A stretch of 64,000 bases of DNA from Mucilaginibacter aquariorum (GTDB lineage Bacteria > Bacteroidota > Bacteroidia > Sphingobacteriales > Sphingobacteriaceae). Each line of letters opens with the position of its first letter. Within the stretch, counting starts at the first letter, position 1. Below are positions 9,054-18,690 of the stretch, in pieces. Both the position numbers and the translations under genes were made by a program. The notes beneath the pieces are model-generated. The model was not told the origin of the DNA, made no database searches, and saw only the letters and a program-made list of their open reading frames with translations. Location: assembly GCF_024498135.1 (NCBI RefSeq), contig NZ_JANHOH010000002.1, forward strand, positions 620,001-684,000. Direction: 5' to 3'.

Positions 9054-10517
9054 ATGAACAATATCCTGTTTACCCATTCATACTTTTTACGATTCGACCC
9101 CAAGCAATGGTCGCAGGGGCAACCTTATGCGCCATTGGGAACCATGTATGCAGCGGCGCTGATGCGGCAACAAGGGTACAACGTGGCTTTGTTTGATACT
9201 ATGTTCGTGAGTAACCCGGCTGAGGTGATCCCCGCTATTGAAAACCATCGGCCCGATTTTTTTGTGATATATGACGATGGCTTTAACTACCTTACAAAAA
9301 TGTGCCTCACCAACATGCGCGAGGCTGCTTTTAAAATGTGCAAACTGGCCAAAGCGCGAGGCTGCACAGTAATTGTTTCCAGTTCAGATTCAACAGATCG
9401 TTACGCCGAATACCTTGCCGAGGGCGCTGATTTTGTTATCCTCGGCGAAGCCGAACAAACCCTGCTGGAGTTAACTGATCATATTAAAGGCGGTAACACT
9501 GATTATATGGGCATTATGGGTTTAGCCTATGTTGATAATGCACAGATCACAAAAACACCCGCACGCCCGGTAATGAAAGATCTGGATAGCTTACCCTTGC
9601 CCGCCTGGGATCTGGTAGATCTGGATGCATACCGCCAAACCTGGTTAAAGCATGCCGGGTATTTTTCTATCAACATGGGGACTACCCGTGGTTGTCCTTA
9701 TAAATGCAACTGGTGCGCCAAGCCTATTTATGGTAACCGGTATAACTCGCGCAGTCCGCAAAATGTGGTGAGCGAAATAAAGCTGCTCAAACAAAATTAC
9801 AACATAGACCATATATGGTTTTGCGATGATATATTTGGTTTGAAACCTGGCTGGGTGCTGGAATTTGCAAAGTTTTTACAGCAGGAAGGGATTAAGATTC
9901 GTTTCAAAATACAATCTCGGGCCGATCTGCTGGCCGAGGAAGAATTGGTTATTGCCCTGGCACAATCGGGCTGTGAGAATGTATGGATAGGCGCCGAAAG
10001 CGGCTCGCAGAAAATACTGGATGCAATGGATAAGGGCACCACCATCGCGCAGATCCATACCGCTACCGGGTTGATGAAGAAACACGGCATCAAACCATCG
10101 TTTTTTATCCAGTTTGGTTACCCCGGCGAAACACGGGAAGATATAGGGCTCACCATTGATATGATAAACGCCTTGCTGCCCTTTGAAATTGGCATCTCGG
10201 TTTCGTACCCATTACCCGGCACCAGGTTTTATGAAAAGGTAAAAGCCGAGCTAAAAAAGAAAACCAACTGGACAGACTCCGACGAGATGGCCCTGATGTT
10301 TACCAACACTTTCCCGGCACCATATTATAAACAGTTGCATAGCTACGTACATCAGAATTATCATAAGCACCTGGCCAAAAATAGTTTGCTAAAGCTGGTG
10401 AAAAACCCATTGGCTATTACAGGCCGTGGACTTAAAAAAGCGCTATCAGTGTTTTACTATACCCCGCTTACTTATATCGAAAAATTAAAGCTGAACAGTT
10501 TAAAAAAAACGGTGTAA
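9054..10517 (+). CDS. B12-binding-domain radical SAM protein (second)
   Basis: An enzyme of 487 residues counting from ATG 9054. A TTG at 9042 is in frame but overlaps the previous stop and would only add four residues, so the ATG is preferred. The N-terminal domain resembles a cobalamin-binding fold (QPYAPLGTMYAAALMRQQGYNVALFD, then VILGEAEQTLLEL). The radical SAM barrel has C214, C218 and C221 in RGCPYKCNWC, then IWFCDDIFGLKPGW and VWIGAESGSQK. It differs clearly from the first B12-type enzyme in the operon, so the two probably carry out separate steps. It overlaps the next methyltransferase ATG by one base. Confidence 0.85.
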   Translation: MNNILFTHSYFLRFDPKQWSQGQPYAPLGTMYAAALMRQQGYNVALFDTMFVSNPAEVIPAIENHRPDFFVIYDDGFNYLTKMCLTNMREAAFKMCKLAKARGCTVIVSSSDSTDRYAEYLAEGADFVILGEAEQTLLELTDHIKGGNTDYMGIMGLAYVDNAQITKTPARPVMKDLDSLPLPAWDLVDLDAYRQTWLKHAGYFSINMGTTRGCPYKCNWCAKPIYGNRYNSRSPQNVVSEIKLLKQNYNIDHIWFCDDIFGLKPGWVLEFAKFLQQEGIKIRFKIQSRADLLAEEELVIALAQSGCENVWIGAESGSQKILDAMDKGTTIAQIHTATGLMKKHGIKPSFFIQFGYPGETREDIGLTIDMINALLPFEIGISVSYPLPGTRFYEKVKAELKKKTNWTDSDEMALMFTNTFPAPYYKQLHSYVHQNYHKHLAKNSLLKLVKNPLAITGRGLKKALSVFYYTPLTYIEKLKLNSLKKTV

Positions 10518-11338
10518 TGGAAACAACAGTAAACATCAACGAGCAATTGGCGGGCGCGGCTTTCAGCAACCAATCGGGTGTATTTGATGCCTTGTATTCG
10601 GGCAATACTATAATCAATTACAAACGCGAGCGCGTGCGCAGGCATGTGCTGCAATACCTTAAACCCGACAGCAGTATCTTAGAATTAAACAGCGGCACGG
10701 GCGAAGATGCTCTGTTTTTCGCGCAGCAAGGTTTTAGAGTACATGCTACCGATATTGCTGTAGGCATGCAGGCAGAGTTGACAGATAAAGCCGCGCGCAA
10801 TAATATGCAGCAACTCATTAGTGCCGAGATCTGCTCGTATACCCGGCTCCAACAGCTGAAAAACCAAGGTCATTACGACCTCATATTTTCCAATTTCGCG
10901 GGGTTAAATTGTACCAATGAATTGGATAAAGTACTAAATTCGTTTTCGGCCTTACTAAATTCCGAAGGAGTAGTTACACTAGTGATATTGCCCAAGTTTT
11001 GCCTTTGGGAGACCATAATGTTGTTTAAGGGGAAGTTTAAAACAGCGTTCCGCAGGTTTTTTAGCAGCAAGGGCAGGGTAGCGCATGTGGAAGGCGTACG
11101 TTTTAAATGCTGGTATTATAATCCATCTTTCATCAAAAAGTATTTAAGAAACGATTTTGATGTTTTGAGTATAGAGGGGTTGTGTACAATTGTGCCACCT
11201 TCGTATATCGAAGGTTTCGCTGAAAAGTATCCTGCCGCATACAAATTTTTGACTTGTGCCGAAGATAAGTTAAAAACCACCTGGCCATGGCGAAGCATAG
11301 GCGATTACTACATCATCAGCCTAAAAAAGAAGGTTTAA
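10517..11338 (+). CDS. Class I SAM-dependent methyltransferase
   Basis: A 273-residue methyltransferase closing the five-gene operon. Motif I is ILELNSGTGEDALFFA, with an Asn-Ser in place of the usual Gly-Cys, followed by VHATDIAVGM for strand 2 and YDLIFSNFAGLNC for motif IV. A basic and hydrophobic insertion (about residues 160-185: LWETIMLFKGKFKTAFRRFF) could touch a membrane or lipid-linked acceptor. Its stop abuts the convergent stop of the nucleotidyltransferase-domain gene, with no terminator seen between them. Confidence 0.82.
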   Translation: METTVNINEQLAGAAFSNQSGVFDALYSGNTIINYKRERVRRHVLQYLKPDSSILELNSGTGEDALFFAQQGFRVHATDIAVGMQAELTDKAARNNMQQLISAEICSYTRLQQLKNQGHYDLIFSNFAGLNCTNELDKVLNSFSALLNSEGVVTLVILPKFCLWETIMLFKGKFKTAFRRFFSSKGRVAHVEGVRFKCWYYNPSFIKKYLRNDFDVLSIEGLCTIVPPSYIEGFAEKYPAAYKFLTCAEDKLKTTWPWRSIGDYYIISLKKKV

Positions 11339-12259
11339 TTATTGGGCTACCCTGTTTTCGGTTTCCTGTAAAAGGGAAACCAATTTATGTTGATATCTGG
11401 TTATCAGTTTGGCTTGAAAATTAACCGGGTCTGGTTTGGCGCAATGTTTACTGGCAGCCATACCCATTACCGTGCCTCGCATATTCAGCTTTTTCATTTG
11501 GGTTTTCTTATTCCATCTGCCGGCGGTAAATTTCATCAGCATATTATCTAACCATTCCCCTGCGCGATTATTGAGTAAAGTTTCAACCAGCGATTTTAAA
11601 AAATACTTTCTTAATGGCTTGGCGCTCGCAAGGCGCAGGTTTTTGTTAGGAAGCAGGTCTCGTGTCCAGGAGTTGGCTGCATAAAATCTTTCAAAAACGG
11701 TATCGCCCTCTAAGGGGATGAGCGTGCCCACTTCAATGGCCGTATAAATGTTCTTTTCAACTATTTGCAATTGCTCTTCATCTACATAATAGTTCATGCA
11801 GTAGTGATGCTGCTTGTTTACCAAAAAGGTAAGTTTTTTAAAGCAATGCATAAAGCTGCGCGCTATCCATAAACGTTTTTTTTCGGTGATGATGAACAGG
11901 TCGATGTCTGACTTATTATCCGCGAAATTTTTTGATAGCGAGCCCGAGATCCCCACGCCGCGCACATAGGGGAATTTTATAAGCAAACGGCCAACCTCTT
12001 TCGCTTTCTTTATAAGCTCGGCGGCCTTTTCATTCCCTGTGTTACGCCGCGCAATTAATCCGTAATCGTTTTTAAGCGAATAGTATTTATCAAACTGAAA
12101 AATCATTTTATTAAGAACCAGTGAATTCAGCGCTTCGCTAAATTCGCTTTGCCGGTATTTATTCTCCAGAAATAGAAAGATCTCGCTGTATGTTAAAGGA
12201 TAATCAAACATATCAAAATAAGCGAGAGCGGCTAAAATGTTTCTTTTGATGGCTAACAA
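11339..12259 (-). CDS. Nucleotidyltransferase-fold domain protein
   Basis: A 306-residue protein with a minimal nucleotidyltransferase (pol beta-like) core: GVGISGSLSKNFADNKSDIDLFIIT, which contains the GS motif and the DxD metal pair. The N-terminal 80 residues look like a winged-helix-type segment (AALAYFDMFDYPLTYSEIF). The C-terminal third is basic. This architecture occurs in scattered polysaccharide loci, where the function is not established; it may transfer a nucleotide to a protein or a small molecule. It is leftward, like the genes to its right, but separated from them by 55 bases. Confidence 0.7.
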   Translation of the reverse strand: MLAIKRNILAALAYFDMFDYPLTYSEIFLFLENKYRQSEFSEALNSLVLNKMIFQFDKYYSLKNDYGLIARRNTGNEKAAELIKKAKEVGRLLIKFPYVRGVGISGSLSKNFADNKSDIDLFIITEKKRLWIARSFMHCFKKLTFLVNKQHHYCMNYYVDEEQLQIVEKNIYTAIEVGTLIPLEGDTVFERFYAANSWTRDLLPNKNLRLASAKPLRKYFLKSLVETLLNNRAGEWLDNMLMKFTAGRWNKKTQMKKLNMRGTVMGMAASKHCAKPDPVNFQAKLITRYQHKLVSLLQETENRVAQ

Positions 12260-12314
12260 GGCTGTAAAATTTTGATACGTTTTTTAATTGGGGTATTTAC
12301 ATCAGCTTATACAA

Positions 12315-13628
12315 TTATGACGTAACAAAATCCTTTTTGGTTGCCTGTAATTCAATTATATCTGCATCATTATCAGGTGGGTTAACCTTGCTTGTTTCAA
12401 ATCCGGCAAAAACAAATAAGGAAAAGAAAATTGCATAAAAAAAGGTGCCCTTATCCACATCCAGCACATTCTCTGAAAACGATACTATGACTACGATAGT
12501 TAAAAAACTAAACAGCAGAAGGTCTTTCCTGCTGATGGCCAGCCTAAAAGCGAAGAATAAGGTTGCCAGGTAAATCATCAATCCCCATATGCCGGTTTTT
12601 ATTAAAAAGCTGATGTATTGATTATGTGCGTTTAACCCATGCAGGTACGATCGGTAAAATTTGTTTTCAAAGTAGCGTTCTTTCAGAAGTTGTATTTCTG
12701 ACCCGGAACCATGCCCGATAACGGGCGACTGCGCGACGAGTTTCATAGCCAAACCCCAGCGTGCCAGGCGGGGATCGGTAAGTTCATTATCAGAGGCTTT
12801 GCTCAGGTCTTTTTTAAGATCGTACACGTAATGATCTTTAAAAGTATCGATGCTAAAAATACCCGCGATAACCAGTACAGAAAGTGATGCAGCCACCGAA
12901 ATATACTTTACTCGAAATTTCTCGCTTAAAAGGAAATAGGGTATGGCTATGTTGATGATAAACAACAGGCTTATAAATACCGATTTTGAACTGAGTTGAA
13001 TAATACCTGCAGCCAGTATCGCGCAGCAAAAAATATAAAATATTTTGATGTTAAAGCTAAGCGATTGTTTAATTAAAGCATACAGCAAATAAACCAGCGC
13101 GATAGCTATCTGCATCGAAAAAAAGGTGGCATGAATATCAAACGGGGCCGAAAAATTATGATTGGTAAAAGCAGGAGATAGCATTGCCGAAATAGGGAAA
13201 TGGTAATACCCTATTGTAAGCAAAACCTGTGTATATAAGTAAATTATGGACGCTGTGCACCCTAATGCAAATACGGTTAAAAAGTTATCCCGATATTTTT
13301 TAAGGCTAATGGGGTTAAGGCAAAATATAATTGGCAAAAGTAGAATTACAATTTGCCTTGCCCATTCATTAAAAGCCTGTGTTTTGTTAACGGTATACAA
13401 AGTGCCGGCCACCGTTACAAAAAACACCGATTGCAGTATTAAATTATTAAAAGTGAATACAGGCTTGATGTACTGTTTTTTTAGCTGGATAAGGGTATGC
13501 AGAGCAAGGCTTATCAGTATTAAATGGCTGTAAAACCTGTCGAAAGGCAGGCTGAGCAGCAACAGCATAATATGATAATAACTTACCTTATTCGCTACAC
13601 TATCGGTTACCGGGAATAACTTTTTCAT
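12315..13628 (-). CDS. O-antigen ligase/polymerase-like membrane protein
   Basis: A 437-residue polytopic protein with roughly ten to twelve hydrophobic helices and one larger loop (about residues 270-340). The loop holds GHGSGSEIQLLKERYF and LNAHNQYISFLIKTGIWGLM, which matches the HNxYL...GxxGL signature of the Wzy_C/O-antigen ligase family. Members either polymerise repeat units or attach glycan to a lipid or protein on the periplasmic side. Its ATG lies inside the 3' end of the upstream glycosyltransferase (29-base overlap). Together with the second such protein at 16874, the locus has a candidate polymerase and a candidate ligase. Confidence 0.8.
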   Translation of the reverse strand: MKKLFPVTDSVANKVSYYHIMLLLLSLPFDRFYSHLILISLALHTLIQLKKQYIKPVFTFNNLILQSVFFVTVAGTLYTVNKTQAFNEWARQIVILLLPIIFCLNPISLKKYRDNFLTVFALGCTASIIYLYTQVLLTIGYYHFPISAMLSPAFTNHNFSAPFDIHATFFSMQIAIALVYLLYALIKQSLSFNIKIFYIFCCAILAAGIIQLSSKSVFISLLFIINIAIPYFLLSEKFRVKYISVAASLSVLVIAGIFSIDTFKDHYVYDLKKDLSKASDNELTDPRLARWGLAMKLVAQSPVIGHGSGSEIQLLKERYFENKFYRSYLHGLNAHNQYISFLIKTGIWGLMIYLATLFFAFRLAISRKDLLLFSFLTIVVIVSFSENVLDVDKGTFFYAIFFSLFVFAGFETSKVNPPDNDADIIELQATKKDFVTS

Positions 13629-14733
13629 GAATATTCTTTTTATGGCATTCCAGTATAAATTCCTCGTATTCGTTTATCACCTTTTCCCAGTTAAACTGAT
13701 ATTGTATCTTCTGCAGGTTATTTTGCACCATCGTTTTTTCGGTGTCGTGCCGTTGTACATTTTCAACCAGGTGGCGCACTTCTGCGGCGTTATTAAAATA
13801 AAAGGCATCGGCATTCAGTACCGATTTATTGAAAGGATTATCATGCGCGGCTATCAGCGCCTCGCTGGCCATGGCCTCCAAAAGCGAAGGATTAGTACCG
13901 CCAACGCTATGCCCGTGGAAATACAGGTAAGAGTTGTTTTGCAACGACCGTACAGCGGCATTGTCAAAAATTGGCCCTTTGAACTGGATGCGGTCGTCTT
14001 TTTTAAATTTATGGGTAATGAATTTGCCAAAGCGGTTGCCGGTATCGCCCAAAACTTTAAATTTTTTGTGTGACGTACTGCTGCTAAAACCCTCCAGTAT
14101 GGTTTCTATATTATTTTCGGGTTCCATCCGGGCCATTAGTAAAAAGTAGTCCTCTTTTAGCAATGCGCTTTGATCAAACTGCTCCCGTTCAAAATCGGTA
14201 AAAAGGTCGGCCCCATACGGGATGTACCTGCTGTCGATAGCATACTTATCTTTCAGGTACGTTTTTATCACCCGCGAATCGGAGATATAAGAACCGCTGT
14301 ATTTTACGGCAAGTTTTTCGGCATACTTTAAAAAACGCTGTACGGGTTTCGAATATTTAGAGCGTTTCCATTCCAGGCCATCCATATTGGTAATAATAGC
14401 GCTGTTTTTAGGGTACAGCATTCCCCATATCGAACTGCTGGTGTAACCCATTATCAGTACCACATCAAACTTCCGTTTACGGGCATCCATAATACAGTTA
14501 AAATCGTATGCAAATTGCCCCGCGGCGCCCAGCAGGTATTCCGGATCGTAACAATGCACAATATCAACCCCGTTCCAGTTACTGGCGGTATAAGAGTGAT
14601 TGTGCGAATTATAAACAGCAACCGAATGCCCTTTTTTAACCAGGCCTTCAGATACATACTCGGATATATGTTCAAATCCCCCGTAATTATTGGGGATGCC
14701 ACGTGTACCTAAAATTGCTATTCTCAATTTCAT
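13600..14733 (-). CDS. Glycosyltransferase with DUF1972-type N-terminus
   Basis: A 377-residue GT-B enzyme. The N-terminus has the GTRGIPNNYGGFEH motif of the DUF1972 group, which includes several rhamnosyl- and fucosyltransferases of cell-surface glycans. The donor domain has LLMARMEPENNIETIL and the GTNPSLLEAMASEALI motif. It overlaps both neighbours (29 bases with the ligase-like gene, 4 bases with the upstream glycosyltransferase), so it is part of one polycistronic unit. A deoxyhexose donor is a reasonable guess from the family but is not shown by the sequence. Confidence 0.83.
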   Translation of the reverse strand: MKLRIAILGTRGIPNNYGGFEHISEYVSEGLVKKGHSVAVYNSHNHSYTASNWNGVDIVHCYDPEYLLGAAGQFAYDFNCIMDARKRKFDVVLIMGYTSSSIWGMLYPKNSAIITNMDGLEWKRSKYSKPVQRFLKYAEKLAVKYSGSYISDSRVIKTYLKDKYAIDSRYIPYGADLFTDFEREQFDQSALLKEDYFLLMARMEPENNIETILEGFSSSTSHKKFKVLGDTGNRFGKFITHKFKKDDRIQFKGPIFDNAAVRSLQNNSYLYFHGHSVGGTNPSLLEAMASEALIAAHDNPFNKSVLNADAFYFNNAAEVRHLVENVQRHDTEKTMVQNNLQKIQYQFNWEKVINEYEEFILECHKKNIHEKVIPGNR

Positions 14734-15872
14734 GCGTTGTAGTTTGCTTGTAACAGGTTATAAAATTTGTTGCTACTATTTTGCCAGTTGTATTGCAGCC
14801 TTACTTGTGCAGCCACTTTCTCCATAAAGATGTTTGAAGGAGCCGTATCTATCATCTGCGATAGCTTTTGCTCAAAGTCGTTTTCATCAGCAGGATCAAA
14901 TCTGTATGGTTCAAAAAAAGTGAAATCCTGCATGGCTGTTGCCGATGAACATAGCACAGGTGCGCCGCAAATAGCAGCCTCTAATGGCGGTATACCAAAT
15001 CCTTCGGCTTTTGAGGGGTAAACAAACAGTTTGCAAGCCCGGTAAAACGCAGCCAAGTTTGGCTGGCTTACCTGTTTTATCCAATAAAATAGTTGCTTTT
15101 GCTCATCACTCAGGCCTTTGATCAGTTTGGTAAGGGCAGGAGTATGGATAGATTCCTTACCTATAAAAACCAATGCGATACCACGCTTATATAGTTCGAG
15201 TTTTAAATAACTTTTAAGGAGCAAAAGTTGGTTCTTTCGCGGCTCGATACGGCTGGTATACAGGATAAAGTTTTTAATACCGAACTTTTGTTCAACCGCT
15301 TTAATAGCGTGCTGCTTTGAGCTTTGAAACTGCATTAAGGCATCGTTTACGCCATTTTGGATAATGTGTACATCTGCCTCGGGGATGTTGTAATAGCTGC
15401 AAATGCGTTGTCTGGAATAGGCTGATACGGTGGTTTTAATATGCGCGCGTTTGATGCTGCTGCCAAAAAGCAGGTTCCGGCTTATACGGTACAGGAAAGA
15501 AAAATCCTGCCTGAAATCGTTAAACAAAACATCGTGCAGGGTTATTATATACTTACAACCCGGGCGGTTTTTTGGGGCGATGTATTGGAAATGGGCAAAA
15601 TCAAAATGGTGTTTTTTGATGTATGCCGGGATGTCGAATATATAGCGTAACAAGCCTATCGTTCTTTTTTTGTAGCGAAGGATATTAGCTTGGGGTACTG
15701 TAGGAAAGATATTGCTGATGTTGGCTGTATCATAAGCCCCAAAATAGATATCCAGATTGGGATAGTTGACCAGCAGCTGCGTATACAACTCCCTTATAAA
15801 AGTTTGCGCACCCTGGTACTCCTTGTCAAAAACATGGGCATCAACAAATAACTTTATCTTTTTAGCTGCCAT
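14730..15872 (-). CDS. Glycosyltransferase family 4 (GT-B)
   Basis: A 380-residue glycosyltransferase. The start MAAKKIKLFVDAHVF leads into an acceptor domain with a GAQTFIREL segment, a pattern seen in GT4 mannosyltransferase-like enzymes of capsule loci. The donor domain has ILYTSRIEPRKNQLLL and the EX7E motif in AEGFGIPPLEAAICGAPV. ATGA coupling with the downstream gene and an 11-base overlap with the upstream GT2 gene place it in the leftward polysaccharide operon. Confidence 0.85.
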   Translation of the reverse strand: MAAKKIKLFVDAHVFDKEYQGAQTFIRELYTQLLVNYPNLDIYFGAYDTANISNIFPTVPQANILRYKKRTIGLLRYIFDIPAYIKKHHFDFAHFQYIAPKNRPGCKYIITLHDVLFNDFRQDFSFLYRISRNLLFGSSIKRAHIKTTVSAYSRQRICSYYNIPEADVHIIQNGVNDALMQFQSSKQHAIKAVEQKFGIKNFILYTSRIEPRKNQLLLLKSYLKLELYKRGIALVFIGKESIHTPALTKLIKGLSDEQKQLFYWIKQVSQPNLAAFYRACKLFVYPSKAEGFGIPPLEAAICGAPVLCSSATAMQDFTFFEPYRFDPADENDFEQKLSQMIDTAPSNIFMEKVAAQVRLQYNWQNSSNKFYNLLQANYNA

Positions 15873-16881
15873 AGTTTAAACTTTTATTGTTTAATAATGT
15901 GATGGGCAGCTTTACCTTACCTAAACCGTAATTTGTTTTTGTGGAATGATAAAAGCCACGCAAAAACTTCTCGGGCAGGAAGGATAAAAGTAGTAGCAGA
16001 TAGTTCTTGATATGCAACGGACTTATAGATAATGTCCTGATAAGATTTTTACGGGCCTTTTGCGGCTGATAGTTATTCCATAGGTGTTTTTTGCCTAACA
16101 GGGCATAATAAGCACCTTCCTTTATCCGCGGCGAATGTTGTTTTTTGCCTATCTGGCTTAGCTTTTGTCCGTCGGCTTCAGTAATGGTCAGGCTATTTAG
16201 AGCGGCATATTTTATTTTACGGAAGTTTATGGTACGCCATTTTTCATCAATAGTAATCGATTCGGGGTTTAAACGCACTTTAATAAGTGGTTGAGGTAGG
16301 TTGCAGGCTTTTTCGGTTTTGAGGATATTAGCCCAAAGAAAATGATCTTCAAAAGTATAGGCATGTTCGTTATACCCGCCTGCATTTATCACCACGTCCT
16401 TTTCGTAAAATACCCCCGAGTGGATAAAGGGACATACCTTATAACTTAACTGCCTTATTTCTGCAGAACTATAAGCCGCGGGCTGATGGGTAAATACATA
16501 TTCGCCATCCACATCAACATAATCTGCCGCCGAACCTACGATGGAATAATCAGGGTGCGCGGTTATGAAATCGTACTGCACCTGCAACCTGTCGCGATAG
16601 CAAATGTCGTCCGCATCAAAACGGGCTATATAGGGTGCTTGCGCATGCTGCAGACCGTTGTTTAAAGCCGAGGCAACACCTTTATTTGCTTGGTTGATAA
16701 CACGGATGCGGGCATCGTTAAAAGAAATGATCACGGCTAAAGTATCATCGGTAGAGCCATCGTTAACAATAAGCAGCTCGAAATTGGTAAAAGACTGCGC
16801 GAGTACGGAGTTAATTGCTTCGTGGATGTACCTGCTTGCGTTGTAAGCAGGCATTAAAACGGTTATTGCGGGGTTATGCAT
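15862..16881 (-). CDS. Glycosyltransferase family 2 (GT-A)
   Basis: A GT-A enzyme of about 339 residues from ATG 16881. This start is chosen because the family begins with MHNPAITVLMPAYN and it gives only an 8-base overlap with the upstream gene; an in-frame ATG at 16944 would add 21 atypical residues. The nucleotide-sugar site is shown by LMPAYNASRYIHEAIN, VNDGSTDDT and the DxD motif in ARFDADDIC. A C-terminal segment of about 100 residues with hydrophobic stretches (LLLLLSFLPEKF) may associate with the membrane. Confidence 0.83.
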   Translation of the reverse strand: MHNPAITVLMPAYNASRYIHEAINSVLAQSFTNFELLIVNDGSTDDTLAVIISFNDARIRVINQANKGVASALNNGLQHAQAPYIARFDADDICYRDRLQVQYDFITAHPDYSIVGSAADYVDVDGEYVFTHQPAAYSSAEIRQLSYKVCPFIHSGVFYEKDVVINAGGYNEHAYTFEDHFLWANILKTEKACNLPQPLIKVRLNPESITIDEKWRTINFRKIKYAALNSLTITEADGQKLSQIGKKQHSPRIKEGAYYALLGKKHLWNNYQPQKARKNLIRTLSISPLHIKNYLLLLLSFLPEKFLRGFYHSTKTNYGLGKVKLPITLLNNKSLNYGS

Positions 16882-18541
16882 GTTCGAATCCTCCTGCAAT
16901 ACCTTGGGTTGTTTCTTTAATGTTGAGTAATAATAACAGTTCAAAAAACATCAATATGGATAACTGCTCAAACCAGTAATCGACTAATAATACGGCCATA
17001 ATTAGTAGCAGTATAGGCAACCCGTAAGTAAGCTTTTTGTAATGCTTGGCAAAAAACCATAAGTAATAAACCGCGAAGGCCAGTAAGCCAAGCAATCCGT
17101 ATTCTGCCCATAACTGGTCGTACACCGAAAAGGGGCTGTTTGTTAAAGAATGATACCCGGTATTTTTACTGAAAAAGTTAAGGTACAGGTCCAGATGATT
17201 GAGCATAAACGCTTGGTTGATGTAGACGTATTTATGCGGATAACCGCCCGCTATTCCCAATCCGGTTGCCCTGAAAGCCAGCTTTGATGAGAAATTTCCC
17301 ATACCATCGCCCAGCAAAATTTTACCGGGGTGTTGCGCCATAAATTTGCCCGTTTGCAGTAAGCCAATAGCCTTGCCCGGGAGTGGTGGGGCAGGGATGT
17401 TTTCTGCTGAAATGGGTAGACCTGTTTTATGCCTGTCGATAAACGTAATAAGCGGATGCTGCGCCGGCAAAGGCACTTTAATACTTTGGTATGTTGCCGA
17501 ATGGATATTTGCCTGTGGTAGCACAACTCTTCCTCCATCGGTGCGGATAATTGCTGGGTCTAACCGTTTGGGGGTGTGTTTATTTACCCTGATATACTCG
17601 GCCATGCTTAAGCTATCCAAATAAAGGGTGGCTATTTTTTCTTTACGTTGATCGGGGGTAAGTTCCGAGTCGGGCCTGTCGACAAGAGGGGTTTCCTTAA
17701 CCTGTGGTTTTATATGATGCTTTGGATATCTCTCCAGTATATCTGCAATTGTTTCGTCAACGTATTGGTTATTTTGTGGGGATACTTTAGCCATAAAAAC
17801 TACCAGCATCATCAGGCATGCCAGCATCATGCTTTTTTGGTTGCGGGTACTCCTGAAAGCAAACAGCAAAGCCATAATAAGCAGCAATGTTATGTTGATG
17901 AAGTTGCTACCGGTAAGCAATAAGGTTGCCATACAAACCAAGAGCATAACAGGCTTGCCCCTTACCAAAAAGTAGATAACGCCCATGGCATTTATCACCG
18001 CGTTGGTGGTGGAGGTATCAAAGGTTAATCCCCTGATGTAATCGCCGGTGCCGATGAAATATTTTTGATACTGCCCCTGGTACAGGTAAGGGTTAAGGGC
18101 TTTTATCTCCCATATAATGCTCAGCAGGTTTAATGCGGAAAATGCAACGTTAATAATAAAAAACAGCATCAGGGTATTGTGTATGGTTACCAATGATCTG
18201 CCCTCTACCGATAGCTTAACCTGGTGTATAGCCAGTATACACAGCACCCAAAAAACGATACCGGTACAAAAGGCTATCAGGTAATTGGTGTGGGTATAGC
18301 CGCCATTAATTAGCATCCCCACAAAGGCTAATGCTATGATGAGCAGGTAAAAAAGCGGCAGCCTTGAATTGTTAAACTTAAAGCCAAACTTAAAATCGAA
18401 CTGTAACAGATAAATAAGCGCTATGGCAGGAATTTTTATAGCCAGCTTTACGTTTAGAAACAGCACAAGTAGCACCAATAGTTTCCAGTCGGCGTAACTT
18501 GTCCATTTTTTACGATCGAATTTTGTAAGGCTGATTGCCAT
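16874..18541 (-). CDS. Second O-antigen ligase/polymerase-like membrane protein
   Basis: A 555-residue polytopic membrane protein. About ten helices are split by a large hydrophilic loop (about residues 255-460), longer than in the other ligase-like protein of this locus. The end of the loop and the next helix have GDGMGNFSSKLAFRATG and SVYDQLWAEYGLLGLLAF, which resemble the conserved loop-to-helix region of Wzy/WaaL proteins. No other recognisable domain was seen in the loop. Its role is probably polymerisation or ligation of the glycan on the outer face of the inner membrane. A 149-base gap separates it from the flippase gene upstream. Confidence 0.7.
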   Translation of the reverse strand: MAISLTKFDRKKWTSYADWKLLVLLVLFLNVKLAIKIPAIALIYLLQFDFKFGFKFNNSRLPLFYLLIIALAFVGMLINGGYTHTNYLIAFCTGIVFWVLCILAIHQVKLSVEGRSLVTIHNTLMLFFIINVAFSALNLLSIIWEIKALNPYLYQGQYQKYFIGTGDYIRGLTFDTSTTNAVINAMGVIYFLVRGKPVMLLVCMATLLLTGSNFINITLLLIMALLFAFRSTRNQKSMMLACLMMLVVFMAKVSPQNNQYVDETIADILERYPKHHIKPQVKETPLVDRPDSELTPDQRKEKIATLYLDSLSMAEYIRVNKHTPKRLDPAIIRTDGGRVVLPQANIHSATYQSIKVPLPAQHPLITFIDRHKTGLPISAENIPAPPLPGKAIGLLQTGKFMAQHPGKILLGDGMGNFSSKLAFRATGLGIAGGYPHKYVYINQAFMLNHLDLYLNFFSKNTGYHSLTNSPFSVYDQLWAEYGLLGLLAFAVYYLWFFAKHYKKLTYGLPILLLIMAVLLVDYWFEQLSILMFFELLLLLNIKETTQGIAGGFEHA

Positions 18542-18690
18542 CCCTCATTTATTGTTTACGGATAGAATGTATAAGCCTTTCGCGGCCATTTTACATGGGC
18601 ACTGGTAGCATCCCCGGTGTATATAATCCTCAAAAACAATACGGACTAAAAATTAGAATGGTTGCTTTACATCTGCGGATAAAATGGAAT

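Noticed and set aside
5746..11338. RiPP cluster because of the SPASM enzyme
   Set aside because: No small precursor gene, leader-peptide binding domain or protease is visible next to it, so a peptide product is not supported.
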